DNA of 64,000 nt from Mya arenaria (taxonomy: Eukaryota > Mollusca > Bivalvia > Myida > Myidae), in assembly GCF_026914265.1 (NCBI RefSeq), contig NC_069125.1:69394046-69458045 (forward strand), in the 5' to 3' direction. The translations under genes were made by a program, and so were the position numbers. This document shows, in pieces, positions 12,801 through 24,639 of the stretch (within the stretch, counting starts at the first letter, position 1; each line of letters begins with the position of its first letter). The notes beneath the pieces were generated by a model. It was given only the letters and a program-made list of their open reading frames with translations, was not told the DNA's origin and did no database searches.

Positions 12801-15600
12801 ACAAGTCCAGGGTAAATCGCTTAAAACAATGTTACATGGCAATAGTAATAACCTTTGGAGACTATATAACAATCCCAATGTAAATCCCTTTAACAATGCT
12901 AAAGGCAAGGGTAGCAATCTTTGACACTATGAAACAAGTCCAGGGTAAATCGCTTAAAACAATGTTACATGGCAATAGTAATACCCTTGGAGACTATATA
13001 ACAATCCCAATGTAAATCCCTTTAACAATGCTAAAGGCAAGGGTAGCAACCTTTGACACTATGAAACAAGTCCAGGGTAAATCGCTTAAAACAATGTTAC
13101 ATGGCAATAGTAATAACCTTTGGAGACTATATAACAATCCCAATGTAAATCCCTTTAACAATGCTAAAGGCAAGGGTAGCAACCTTTGACACTATGAAAC
13201 AAGTCCAGGATAAATCGCTTAAAACAATGTTACATGGCAATAGTAATAACCTTTGGAGACTATATAACAATCCCAATGTAAATCCCTTTAACAATGCTAA
13301 AGGCAAGGGTAGCAACCTTTGACACTATGAAACAAGTCCAGGGTAAATCGCTTAAAACAATGTTACATGGCAATAGTAATACCCTTGGAGACTATATAAC
13401 AATCCCAATGTAAATCCCTTTAACAATGCTAAAGGCAAGGGTAGCAACCTTTGACACTATGAAACAAGTCCAGGGTAAATCGCTTAAAACAATGTTACAT
13501 GGCAATAGTAATACCCTTGGAGACTATATAACAATCCCAATGTAAATCCCTTTAACAATGCTAAAGGCAAGGGTAGCAACCTTTGACACTATGAAAACAA
13601 GTCCAGGGTAAATCGCTTAAAACAATGTTACATGGCAATAGTAATAACCTTTGGAGGACTATATAACAATCCCAATGTAAATCCCTTTAACAATGCTAAA
13701 GGCAAGGGTAGCAACCTTTGACACTATGAATGAAGTCCACGGGTAAATCGCTTAAAACAATGTTACATGGCAATAGTAATAACCTTTGGAGACTATATAA
13801 CAATCCCAATGTAAATCCCTTTAACAATGCTAAAGGCAAGGGTAGCAACCTTTGACACTATGAAACAAGTCCAGGGTAATCGCTTAAAACAATGTTACAT
13901 GGCAATAGTAATAACCTTTGGAGACTATATAACAATCCCAATGTAAATCCCTTTAGCATTGTTAAAGGCAAGGGTAGCAACCTTTGACACTATGAAACAA
14001 GTCCAGGGTAAATCGCTTAAAACAATGTTACATGGCAATAGTAATACCCTTGGAGACTATATAACAATCCCAATGTAAATCCCTTTAACAATGCTAAAGG
14101 CAAGGGTAGCAACCTTTGACACTATGAAACAAGCCCACGGTAAATCGCTTAAAACAATGTTACATGGCAATAGTAATAACCTTGGAGACTATATAACAAT
14201 CCCAATGTAAATCCCTTTAACAATGCTAAAGGCAAGGGTAGCAACCTTTGACACTATGAAACAAGTCCAGGGTAAATCGCTTAAAACAATGTTACATGGC
14301 AATAGTAATAACCTTTGGAGACTATATAACAATCCCAATGTAAATCCCTTTAACAATGCTAAAGGCAAGGGTAGCAACCTTTGACACTATGAAACAAGTC
14401 CAGGGTAAATCGCTTAAAACAATGTTACATGGCAATAGTAATAACCTTTGGAGGACTATATAACAATCCCAATGTAAATCCCTTTAACAATGCTAAAGGC
14501 AAGGGTAGCAACCTTTGACACTATGAAACAAGTCCAGGGTAAATCGCTTAAAACAATGTTACATGGCAATAGTAATACCCTTGGAGACTATATAACAATC
14601 CCAATGTAAATCCCTTTAACAAATTAAAGGCAAGGGTAGCAACCTTTGACACTATGAAACAAGTCCAGGGTAAATCGCTTAAAACAATGTTACATGGCAA
14701 TAGTAATAACCTTTGGAGACTATATAACAATCCCAATGTAAATCCCTTTAACAATGCTAAAGGCAAGGGTAGCAACCTTTGACACTATGAAACAAGTCCA
14801 GGATAAATCGCTTAAAACAATGTTACATGGCAATAGTAATAACCTTTGGAGACTATATAACAATCCCAATGTAAATCCCTTTAACAATGCTAAAGGCAAG
14901 GTAGCAACCTTTGACACTATGAAACAAAGTCCAGGGTAAATCGCTTAAACAATGTTACATGGCAATAGTAATACCCTTGGAGACTATATAACAATCCCAA
15001 TGTAAATCCCTTTAACAATGCTAAAGGCAAGGGTAGCAACCTTTGACACTATGAAACAAGTCCAGGGTAAATCGCTTAAAACAATGTTACATGGCAATAG
15101 TAATACCCTTGGAGACTATATAACAATCCCAATGTAAATCCCTTTAACAATGCTAAAGGCAAGGGTAGCAACCTTTGACACTATGAAACAAGTCCAGGGT
15201 AAATCGCTTAAAACAATGTTACATGGCAATAGTAATAACCTTTGGAGACTATATAACAATCCCAATGTAAATCCCTTTAACAATGCTAAAGGCAAGGGTA
15301 GCAACCTTTGACACTATGAAACAAGTCCAGGGTAAATCGCTTAAAACAATGTTACATGGCAATAGTAATACCCTTGGAGACTATATAACAATCCCAATGT
15401 AAATCCCTTTAACAATGCTAAAGGCAAGGGTAGCAACCTTTGACACTATGAAACAAGTCCACGGTAAATCGCTTAAAACAATGTTACATGGCAATAGTAA
15501 TAACCTTTGGAGACTATATAACAATCCCAATGTAAATCCCTTTAACAATGCTAAAGGCAAGGGTAGCAACCTTTGACACTATGAAACAAGTCCAGGGTAG
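9850..15600 (+). repeat. Minisatellite array 1, main part: about 43 copies of a 133-bp higher-order unit
   Basis: The period is 133 bp (locally 132-134). Each unit joins two 66-bp halves: one with AAATCGCTTAAAACAATGTT and CATGGCAATAGTAATA, the other with AACAATCCCAATGTAAATCC and GCTAAAGGCAAGGGTAGC. Single-base variants (AGTCCAGGG against AGCCCACGG, ATAACCTTTGG against ATACCCTTGG) mark unit types. Rare shared variants 1,593 bp apart show that blocks of 12 units were duplicated. Because 133 is not a multiple of 3, reading frames rotate from unit to unit, so the recurrent 62-codon minus-strand frames are not a gene. Confidence 0.95.
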
Positions 15601-15720
15601 ATTCCTTAAAACAATGTTACATGGAAAGGGTAACATCCTTAGGGACTATATAACACGCCCATATTAAACCCTTAAAAACAAGCCCACTGTAAACCCCATA
15701 AGAAACTAATAACCAATGTT
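15601..15720 (+). repeat. Minisatellite array 1, worn right edge
   Basis: Units again become short and divergent (TTACATGGAAAGGGTAACATCC, then AACAAGCCCACTGTAAACC and AAGAAACTAATAACC). Diverged edges around a uniform core are the pattern expected from unequal crossing-over. The array stops about 310 bp before the TATA box of copy B. Confidence 0.8.
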
Positions 15721-15837
15721 TTAGGGTCTGAATTAGGTAAGTGACATTGAAGGTATTGAAACAATACCAAATACTTATGATTGATTGCAATACCCAATCA
15801 TCACGTAAATGGTAATTACAAAGCACTATGTCTTTTT

Positions 15838-16088
15838 ATGAATTAATTTGCATCCCGATTTGCATCTAATTAAGAATTGTGTAAACGAGTTTGATTGGAT
15901 GACGAAAGTGAAGACTAAGGCAAAAACAGAACACAACACAATTGACTGATTGATCGAAGTCACCAATTATGGTTAACGTATTAATTAAGTATTCATAAGA
16001 TGACTTAGTGTTAAAATAAAAACGTATAAAAGGCAGAGGCTTGATGTAGCCGGCAGTCAGGGAACATTCACCGACCAGACACATCACC
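15838..16088 (+). promoter_or_regulatory. Promoter and 5'UTR of copy B
   Basis: TATAAAAG lies at 16025-16032, 57 bp before the ATG, which puts transcription start near 16055-16060. Upstream boxes recur in the paralogues: AAGATGAC at 15997-16004 (also 42450-42457 in E, and 34265-34272 on the minus strand in D); TGATCGAAGTCACCAAT at 15951-15967 (E: 42402-42418); and two ATTTGCAT octamer-like sites at 15846-15853 and 15858-15865, the second next to TAATTA. Octamers of this type are known POU-domain sites; use by a POU factor here is inference. The 5'UTR block GTAGCCGGCAGTCA is shared with E. Confidence 0.7.
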
Positions 16089-17582
16089 ATGAAGTATCTT
16101 TTACTGCTCGCCGTCGCTCTCTTCGCAGTCAGTTCAGGTAGGACTAGTTTAGATACTTTGACATGTTGCTATACTTGATGTAGTCTTATTATTTTATATA
16201 AGCCTAACGTAAAACAAAATATCTTATATAAACATATCTTATATAATACCCTGACGTTTTCGAGAACTACATCATGACTATTCTGTTATCGTCTGCTATG
16301 ACAAACGTTATTTTTAATTTATTATTGTAAAGAAAGCAATGAATTGAAGCTTTTTTCTGTTGTAGCCAGTTTACAATTGTGCCGGTTTTACAGATGATTA
16401 CGACATTAAATTAGTATTCTGTTACATTTTTGATTACTTACAAATATATCATGTAAAAAGAAAGCAAACAATGGACTCATTTTAAATATATTCGTTAAAA
16501 TAACGATTGGAATATATACTATATTATTCTTTTTATGATTTATTAAACTTGCAGTGTCTGCACGAGGCAAATGGTCACGACCATGCAAAGGTAAGTGGTG
16601 CGGAGGCTATGGAGGCGGATACGGCGGTGGTGGATACGGAGGTGGAGGATATGGAATGTCCGGTGGTTATGGCGGCGGATTTGGCGGTTATGGCGGCGGA
16701 ATGAGCGGTAAGTGTACTCATTTATTATATTAATAAAATATATCACCTCGGTTGATCTCTTGAAAGTTAAAACATATCTTATGAAGTCACTATGTATACG
16801 CTTAACTTTATAATAAGAAACAGTAAGCAAATGAAACTACATATGTGACATCTGGCTAAATCATATCAGGTGGATACATGGGAGGATACGGTGGATTTAC
16901 CGGTGGTAAGAAATTCGGCGGCTATGGCGGCTATGGAGGTGGAGGATATGGTGGCATGTCCGGTGGATATGGTGGTGGATTCGGCGGATACGGTGGCATG
17001 TCCGGCGGATTCGGCGGATACGGTGGTATGTCAGGTGGATTCGGTGGCATGTCCGGCGGTTATGGTGGCGGATATGGCGGATTCGGAGGTGGCATGGGTG
17101 GCGGTTATGGAGGTGGATACGGCGGATTCGGCGGAAGTACGTATACAGTCTCAAACACAATTTATAACGTATATATGATTCATAGTCAGGAGGAGAATGA
17201 TTTGAATGGCAAACTTTCGCCTTATAAATTAGTATTCTTTGCTTTTATAATACTAAAAACCGTTATATATTAAAGTATAAGCAATACAAAAGTATGTACT
17301 AAAATATTATTTCTTGACCGAGTGCACTTGTTGCCAAACCAATATTTCAGAAAAAAAACAGTATACTTATAGTGTTACTGACATAATTAGGCATTTTGAA
17401 ATGTTGCTATATGATTCAGAACAACGCAAAAAAAACGCGAAAACGCTTTCTCTATATTCCCAGGAGGCCGATACTGCAAATGCGCTCCACGATGCAACAA
17501 ATGGCAAAAGTTCGTCGGCCGATGCCCATGGTGCAAGAAGGGCTGCAAGCTGGTGTTCTGTTGCAACCGCGGTAAAATGTAA
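16089..17582 (+). CDS. Copy B: secreted Gly/Tyr-rich protein with 8-Cys basic tail, 195 aa
   Basis: Coding exons: 16089-16137, 16555-16707, 16870-17136 and 17464-17582. All introns are GT-AG and phase 1; a further intron (17593-17820) lies in the 3'UTR. Residues 1-19 form a signal peptide (MKYLLLLAVALFAVSS, likely cut after VSA). The mature protein starts RGKWSRPCKGKWCGG (two Cys), continues with GGYGG/GGMSGG/GGFGG repeats, carries GGKKFGG near the start of exon 3, and ends in a 38-residue tail with cysteines in the pattern C-x-C-x3-C-x9-C-x2-C-x3-C-x4-C-C. The tail has 11 Lys/Arg and no Asp/Glu. Probably an extracellular structural protein. Pearl-oyster KRMPs and shematrins are the nearest compositional analogues known to me, but KRMPs have the basic domain before the Gly/Tyr part. 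An antimicrobial or polyanion-binding role of the tail is possible. Structure is well supported; function is inference. Confidence 0.85.
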
Positions 17583-17820
17583 ACTCTATGAGGTAGGCTT
17601 TCACCATGATATTCTCGTGTTTCGCATACAATATGAATGCTTTGAATTGAGCTCGCAAATTTTTGACGCAAGTTATCGCTTCTTTTGAAATGCATGAATA
17701 TATAGATGAAATATTTGTTCACTCATGACCGATCGAATACTTTAGTGTATAGTGCTTAAAAGAAACTTGACTAATAAACACATGTGGACGGCTTTAAACA
17801 TGAATGTTTGTTCTCTTCAG

Positions 17821-17915
17821 ATACTGACACCTTACGACGGATTTCTCCTGATGAATCCATTGTTCATTGCTCATTTTGTGTATATATTTTGAATAAAGCA
17901 TCTTTAAATTACAAT
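17821..17915 (+). other. 3'UTR exon and poly(A) signal of copy B
   Basis: Acceptor TTCTCTTCAG ends at 17820. The exon begins ATACTGACACC and contains AATAAA at 17892-17897. The same exon is recognisable in copies D, E, F and G. The stop codon is only about 10 nt before the UTR intron, so nonsense-mediated decay is not expected. Confidence 0.75.
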
Positions 17916-19430
17916 TCTTCTATATTCTTTCATTTTACCCAAATGGTTTATAATGATTTATAATTGTTGTCTGGTCGACACTTTTTCATAAGCTTACTAT
18001 CTTTAAATTGCGGTGGTTTAATAAAACATTCTCGTAGGACTGATCAAGTTTGCCGTACTGCAGATCAGTCTTAGTCTCACCTCATATTACCTCATGGCCT
18101 CAAAATATATTACGATTGTAGATGTTTATACACCTTTTTAAAAGCGCATTCTCTCATAGAATAATTATGTTGATTGAAAACGTTTGTCAAGTTTCCAGAA
18201 AAAAAATGTTCTACAGTTATGAAATAATTCAGTATAATTCATGTTTTTATATTTATATTTGATATAAGCACTTTTGTGCTATTATGTCAAGCCCAAATAA
18301 CACTTTATAGTGATAAGGTCAGCTAGGTATCGTAGCAATATGCCAATTGTAAAGTAGTTCTCTCCCTGCATTTCCCCAAGTGTTAGCTTAAACACATTTG
18401 TTGAAGCCCTTATCATTTCGAATGGATTTAGCCGAGGCTCAAACATGTATGTCAGACACTTAAACATACTTGTACACAAATGTTGGCAATGCGTATCAAT
18501 ACATTACTTCTGAAACTGTAAAGAGAGTTCGCAACATCGACCGACCAAGCTTGTGATGTGTTTTACATACCCCTTTTCAACTTTTATGCGGAAGTATAAA
18601 TATACCATAACTATTCCTACCACAGTCATTCAACAACAAATACACAATGAGTTTGATTATTCTGTTATGGAAGGTAAACCCCGTTTATCAAAGGCAATTT
18701 TACTGTTTTTTATTTAAAGAGTCAGGTAGGGATAGAGAAATATCAATTAGCGTTAAACACAATTAAAGTTCTTGATGAAAAATGTGCTACCTCTGAAAAG
18801 AATAAACCAGTTTATGTTTTTTTAATGTTTTTATGGCACTTCATTTAAATTTAAATGGTCATATAGGAAAAGGGAAACATCAATTAACGTAAGATATGAC
18901 AAAATACTGTGATAAAGAAATCATAACGACATCGTCTTTATCACTCAGAATACAACTTATAGCACACATTTAAATCCATAAGACAATCCAAACACACATT
19001 GATCCAGTCATGTGACACATAACCAGAAATCCATTTAGAACATTTAACTGATTGTTCCTTTGTACTGAATTTTGTTCGCCGTTTTATCTAATGAAGTGGT
19101 TGTCATTCAACGGTGGCGTCAGGCTAACCTTGTGCAGATTATGTATTAAATAAGATAGCATTTTAGAGGTTAATACATTGTGGACCCGGGCCGTTGCGTG
19201 ATAATTGACTCGAGTTTCTTATAAGTGTTTACCCTGGAACTATATAAGTTAACCTTTTCTCCACTCCAGTTGTATTGCTATCACAATCAGGTTTGACGAC
19301 GACGACGAGCAGGTTTAATCTGAAAATAGATACAATTTTAAGTAATCCAAGTCGGAAAAGTAAACAACATTGTGTTGTTAATTCATTTTTTTATGAATGC
19401 GTTAAGATCATTTACACTATAACCGTAAGA
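17916..19430 (+). repeat. 3'-flank duplicon, copy 2 (after copy B)
   Basis: Paralogous by eye to 46-1550 and partly to 44560-46150. It lacks the insertion found at 740-1319. Shared landmarks with the copy-E flank include TTTAGCCGAGGCT/TTCAGCCGAGGCT, GACCGACCAA and TTAAAGAGTCA. No coding sequence was recognised. Confidence 0.65.
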
Positions 19431-19439
19431 AACTGCCAA

Positions 19440-19985
19440 ATGGTATGTGGTGCATTACTTCTTTTGCCCTCTAACAACCTTTGCATCGATACTTCACTTG
19501 ATTTTCTTAATGATAGAATAATTTTATCTCACCCTATTCTACGAAATGTTTCACACACTCACTCAATAATATATGTCATCTTTGATTCCCTCACGTGTTT
19601 GTAAAACTTCGAAAATCGTAAAAGCCCAATGAATTTTAGACTTCTTGGTTTGTCTCTGTATTTTCCATTGTATTACTGACTGCTGATGACCGCTTGGCAG
19701 CGTAGCATTTACGTGACATAACATTACACATACTATGGTAGGTTTGCTCACTCTTGAACAAACTTCGCTCTTAGCTGGACGATTTGTAGCCTTTTGTAAT
19801 GAATACTACGGACAACATTAATTTAGTTTCTATATTTTGTTCGATCAAAACTGAATGAATTAACCAACAATAAAACAGTTGTTTTTAAATAGTATGGAGC
19901 ACCAGCCTTGATCAGTTCGATGGCTGTTCCGCGCTGTTGAATTCAGTCTCCATTTGGTGTAGTTTTTATGAGGATCGTAATTCCA
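19440..19985 (+). repeat. 5'-flank duplicon, copy 2, left half (upstream of remnant C)
   Basis: Corresponds to 6330-7085 upstream of copy B. Alignment stops at about 19985, where LINE 2 begins, and resumes at about 22985. Confidence 0.55.
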
Positions 19986-22685
19986 TCCGCAAACCTGACC
20001 CAGATGCTTTTGTGTTAAAAAAGTAGTTGACAGTGCGATTCAAACGTTACCTAAATGCAAGGCAGGTGGAAGTGACGTGATTTTATATGAACACCTTATC
20101 TATGGAAGGTCAATCATAGCTCCAGTTTTGGCTGATATGTTTACTTGTATGTTAAGGTTGTCCCATATCCCGGTGTTTATGAAGATAGGTACGATTAGTT
20201 ATCGCATATCCTATGCATAAGGGAGGTAATAAGAGAAAAGACGACCCAAATAACTATCGAGCCATCACTCTGTCGTCGGTCATTTTAAAAGTTTTTGACA
20301 TAGTTATTTTGCAACGATGCAAGGATCAACGACTTACAAACATTGACAACCAACAGGGTGGTTTTCAGGAACAGTTAGGGTGTTTGATGTCATCTTTTGC
20401 TCTACGTGAAAGCTTATTATTTGCCCGGGTACATTCCTCAGCTGTATATCTTTGTTTTCTGGATGGGAGACAAGGTTTTTACCGCGTCTTGCACGAAGGG
20501 CTTTTCTACAAACTTCTGCAAACCACTATGGATCAAACAACACTTCTTTCAGTAAAAGAGATGTATACAGCAGTACAAAGCCATGTAAGATATAAGGGTT
20601 TATCGTCGGAAAACTTCGACGTCCTACAAGGAAATCCTCAAGGCCCAAAGACGTCACCTATAATGTACCTTGACTTTATTGACGGACTTATAATGGAGTT
20701 GCGTGACAGTGGTTGTGGGCTGTGTATTTATAATATTTCCATAGGATCACCAACGGTAGCCGATGATATGGTGTTGCTTTCTTTATCTTAACACGGAATG
20801 GAAACTATGATGAGCATTTGTTGTAATTACTCCCGAAAATGGAGATTTTTATACAATGCAAATAAATGTGCTGTCTTAACATTCAACAATCGTTTACATC
20901 AATGTCACATTTTCTATCTGGGCAATGAACTTATCAGTGAATATGATGCGTATACACATTTGGGAATAATTTGCAACGCCACTTTGTCATCGACAAGCTC
21001 CATAAAGGCTGCGTGTATCAAGCTTCGTGGCACGTACCTTAACATCTGCAACAGTGGTATTCATCCGAAGTCGATGTCTCCATTAATTTTGAAGACTGTT
21101 TATGAGAGTGTCGTATTGCTTAAATCTCTGTATGGTTGCGAGACTTGGTACTTTTACTCGAAATCAGACATGCAAAAGCTCGAAACAGCTCATAGGTATT
21201 GCATTAAACATATGCAGAAAATAAAGCTGAACACCAATAACCAATTTGCATTTAGTGCGCTAATGATTCACGCTATCGAAGTGTTTATAGACTATAGAAA
21301 ACTTACATTTTTGGGCCAATTATGTCGACTGCCGACTAAATATTTGGCTAAGGAAATATTTAACCACAGACTTGTCAAGTATCTCCATGGTGACAAACAG
21401 ACTGTCGGCTTCGTTCCGGACGTATTTCGTTTATTGATGAAATATTCATTATACAAATACATAGTGTCTTACGTGGACTACGGTACGTTCCCCTCTTCCT
21501 ACGTTTGGAAAAGTATTCTCCAAAATAAGGTGCTGAAAATGGAAAGGCAAAAAGTGTTCGACTTTGTGCTCAAACTTAATTCAAGGTGGCTCACCCCAAA
21601 CATAATCACACCGGGGAAATATTCAAATTTAATTTATTGATAGCTTCAAAGGACTCTCCAAAACTATTGTCGAAGTGCTCATTTCTAATGAACTTAAGTG
21701 CCTCATTTATGACGAGACAATACTCTCGCAACTGTGAAATGTGTCATCTTATGTGTGAAAGCCTGCCAGAACATATCATGTGCTACTGTTATAAGATCGA
21801 TCATGTGAGGCAAACACTGTGGGAACATGTCATTGACCTTAAAGGTGTGGTTTATTTTAGAAAGTTTATGACTCTAAGTGGGAGAGAACAGTGCCTCAAT
21901 ATATTGAACATTTCTGCAGAAATGTCAGATTGGAAATTGTTAAGTTGGAATTTAGCATAAAAACATGTTTGAATTTGCATAATATAACCTGGACTTACAC
22001 ATAAAGACAGTGCATATATCGCCTCTAATGAAGGCTCGTTTGCTAAGAATGAAATATTCATCCTTATATTGCATTTCGTGTTGCTGTTGTTGTTATTACT
22101 TCTTTAAATGCTCAATGACTGTAATAAATGCTATTTTGTATTGACTACTCATCTGAACATTTAGTCTTAGTCTGCCACACTATTGATTCAACATACTGAA
22201 ATCATAATGAAATATACGAGCAGTAATAACTCGAAGCATGTTGGTAACACAAAGAACTTCAAATGTTTTTACTCTTATAAACAAAAAAAGCTTTTCACAT
22301 TTGTATTTCCATATAAATTAAATCGTTTACATTTGATTCTCCTTATGCAGTATGGAATTTAGAATTTCGCTTTCGTCTCTAGGTTTCAAAAACCTGCAAT
22401 TATAAACAAATCAACCAAACACCTCGGGCAATTACTCAGTTATATCTTAGTTGTGATAATTGAGTAGTTATCTTCACTGACCTTGCACATATAGGTGGAA
22501 TCATCCTTCAAATTTAAAAACACCAGTTCATTTATTTTGTATGTTTTTATCTTGTCCAATGTTGTGTATATAAAACCATGCATTATTTGACATTTGTATT
22601 GTACTTTGGTACCAACTAAACCTGCTGTATATATGTTATGCTCTCCATGTATGGAGGAAATAAAAGATCTATCTATCTATCGAAC
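19986..22685 (+). mobile_element. LINE 2: 5'-truncated non-LTR retrotransposon inserted in the 5'-flank duplicon
   Basis: Reverse-transcriptase blocks are readable: KAGGSDVILYEHLIYG (about 20065), HKGGNKRKDDPNNYRAIT (20216), LQGNPQGPKTSP (about 20625) and VADDMVLLS (about 20757; the usual YADD is VADD here). A C-terminal C-x2-C...H...C knuckle lies near 21740-21790. The frame changes near 20210 and 21640, and a stop lies at 20789-20791, so it is inactive. The 3' end shows GGAAATAAAAGATC followed by a short (ATCT)n tail near 22665-22685, a common LINE terminus. The endonuclease is absent. The insertion splits sequence that is continuous at 6330-7440. Confidence 0.85.
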
Positions 22686-23859
22686 GTACATTTCTATTTC
22701 GTGGCAACTAAAAAATTCTTGGGCTTTCGATATTTTTGTCGTTTCATGGATCAGCGCACTGTTTTATTTTAATTAATAATTGCGAACCAATGATAATAAT
22801 TGAAACCTACGACCAATACAAAATGTGTCGTGAAGAAATATTCCTTTCTAAATAAAGTTATACGGTATTGAATAACGAACACTTATAAGATGTGTGTGTG
22901 TGTATATATATATATTACACTCAGGTCCAACAACTCGTTTCACTACAAAAACTTAGTGTTAACATAATGGGGTAAAAAGAATCGCAGGTAAAGCAGGGCA
23001 AATAAATAAATGGACAATGAACAATAGCGAGTGCTGATGTTATGATTAAGGATGTTTGAAGCTTAAAGGTTCAGTTTGAATCACTCCTATTTCAATTTGT
23101 TTCCTTTTCTCTTTTTCAATTGAAACAATTTGTTCATAAAACCTAAATAATATGACATGAAAATAATAATTTTTACACCTTATTCGGTAATGAATGATTT
23201 GATTATCATTGGATTTATACCATAGATGTATTTTAGAAATAAAAAATATATATCACAAAACAAAATATAATCATGAAGAAATGATACAAACTTACAAATC
23301 AAATCCTTTCATGAAAAGTATTCAAAATAACATTGTTATTCTTGTTCTCATGGGTCATAACAAGTTATTGCTTATATTCAGTTTCATACTTGAAGGGAAA
23401 TCTCATTGTGTTGGGTAGCGGCTTTAACTTTAAATGGTGCAGTACACATACATATTGTTTTATTCCACTCTAAAATATGCTTCGTATTCTAAAGTGCTAG
23501 TAGTCATAGTGTTAATTTTTTATGCAGGATGACGTGTTATATTGTTATATGATTGATGTTAACCAAACGACCACCATACATTTTATTTTAGGTGTTTTAC
23601 GGTTTTGAGGTTTGTATGTTTGTAGATCAGCTAAAAACGAGCTTAAAACGAGCATAAACGATCTTTTGTTAAATTTCATTATTTGTTAAATTAACTGTTT
23701 TGAAATGACATCGAACATCACACGGTCACCTATTTAGAGTTTCAGTGCTTTAGCTTATATATGTATAAGGTCCAATGGTTTATTTCTTTTTCACATAAGG
23801 TTTGTCAAGTTATACTACACTTGACAAATCTAAATAATTTATCCTCTTTATTAAAAGAT
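22686..23859 (+). other. Intergenic: right half of the 5'-flank duplicon (about 22985-23300) and a TG/TA microsatellite
   Basis: A (TG)n(TA)n run lies at 22891-22916. From about 22985 to 23300 the sequence matches 7135-7440. The remainder to 23859 is AT-rich and unrecognised. Confidence 0.5.
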
Positions 23860-24000
23860 ACTAAGTACCAAGCCAAGGGTAAAAACTTTAAAAACGATGT
23901 AACAGGCCCAAGTTAAAATCGTTAGAAACTTTGTAACAAGACATGGTAAAACCCTTCGAAACAATGCAACAACTGCCGGTTAAAACCCTTGGAAAAGATT
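23860..24000 (+). repeat. Worn minisatellite upstream of remnant C, about four 34-bp monomers
   Basis: Units such as GATGTAACAGGCCCAAGTTAA, GAAACTTTGTAACAAG and CATGGTAAAACCCTT show the same monomer as array 1, at low copy number and with much divergence. It lies about 240 bp upstream of the surviving exon of copy C, the same relative place as in copies B, D and E. Confidence 0.65.
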
Positions 24001-24238
24001 AACAAGCGGCCAAAGTGGACGACTGAGTTTACCAAACGATTGAGATCTGTTTTATTGTGAGTTATCTTATATGACTGAATTGAAGGCACTGATGCCAAAA
24101 TGAGCTGATTCTGAGGCAATACAATTAGAAAAGGTAAAAGGTCTCAATTTGTGAGAATGCAGCTTTAAATCTACAAAAATCGATTGCTATAGATGTTATA
24201 TACATGCACTTCATTTCTGTGTTGTTTTATTTTAAAAG

Positions 24239-24625
24239 TGTCTGCGGCTGACAAACGGATACCACCATGCAAAGGTAAGCTGTGCGGTGGCTATTGAAGC
24301 GAATACGGCGGTGGCGCCGGAGGATACGGAGGTAGATCAGGCTTTGGCGGATTCGGAGGTGGTGCCGGAGGAATCGGCCTTGGAGGATACGGTGGCGGCA
24401 TGTCGAAGGTTTTGGTGGCGGAATGAGCTATAAGTGTACATTTTTTTGTAAAACATATTTCTTTCAATGATCTCTTTATAGTTACTCACTTGTGAATTTT
24501 GAAAACACTCGAAAATTCGATAAGCCTCTTATTCTGATGAAGTCACTATATATACATAAAATATGGTTGGATTATTGAAAGGATTCATTGGAAATACTGG
24601 TGGAAAGAAATGCGGCGGAAATTAA
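24239..24625 (+). pseudogene. Copy C: broken member of the Gly/Tyr-rich family
   Basis: Exon 2 is recognisable at 24239-24427: acceptor AAAAG, then VSAADKR..PPCKGKLCGGY. An in-frame TGA follows at 24295-24297, the Gly-rich part has lost frame, and the donor GGTAAG has become TATAAG. A piece of exon 3 (about 24565-24623, with TGGTGGAAAGAAATGCGGCGG) follows. No signal-peptide exon or Cys-tail exon was found. A LINE fragment begins right after it. The PPCKGK motif is closer to copy G than to copy B. Confidence 0.75.
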
Positions 24626-24639
24626 ACTCAGAAGATTTA

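Noticed and set aside
10477-15569. Many near-identical minus-strand open frames of 62 codons (hydrophobic, Leu-rich) that look like a repeated gene family
   Set aside because: They are the same stretch of the 133-bp minisatellite read again and again. The unit length is not a multiple of three, there are no promoters or splice sites, and the frames end wherever the unit phase brings a stop.
7840-15720. CRISPR-like array
   Set aside because: Repeats are contiguous without unique spacers, the period changes along the array, and the window is animal DNA.
16507-17178. Overlapping long frames in other phases and on the opposite strand of the Gly-rich exons (Asp/Val-rich, Arg/His-rich, Pro- or Ser/Thr-rich)
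   Set aside because: They are shadows of GGN-rich repeats. Splice sites, phase and conservation across copies support only the Gly/Tyr frame.
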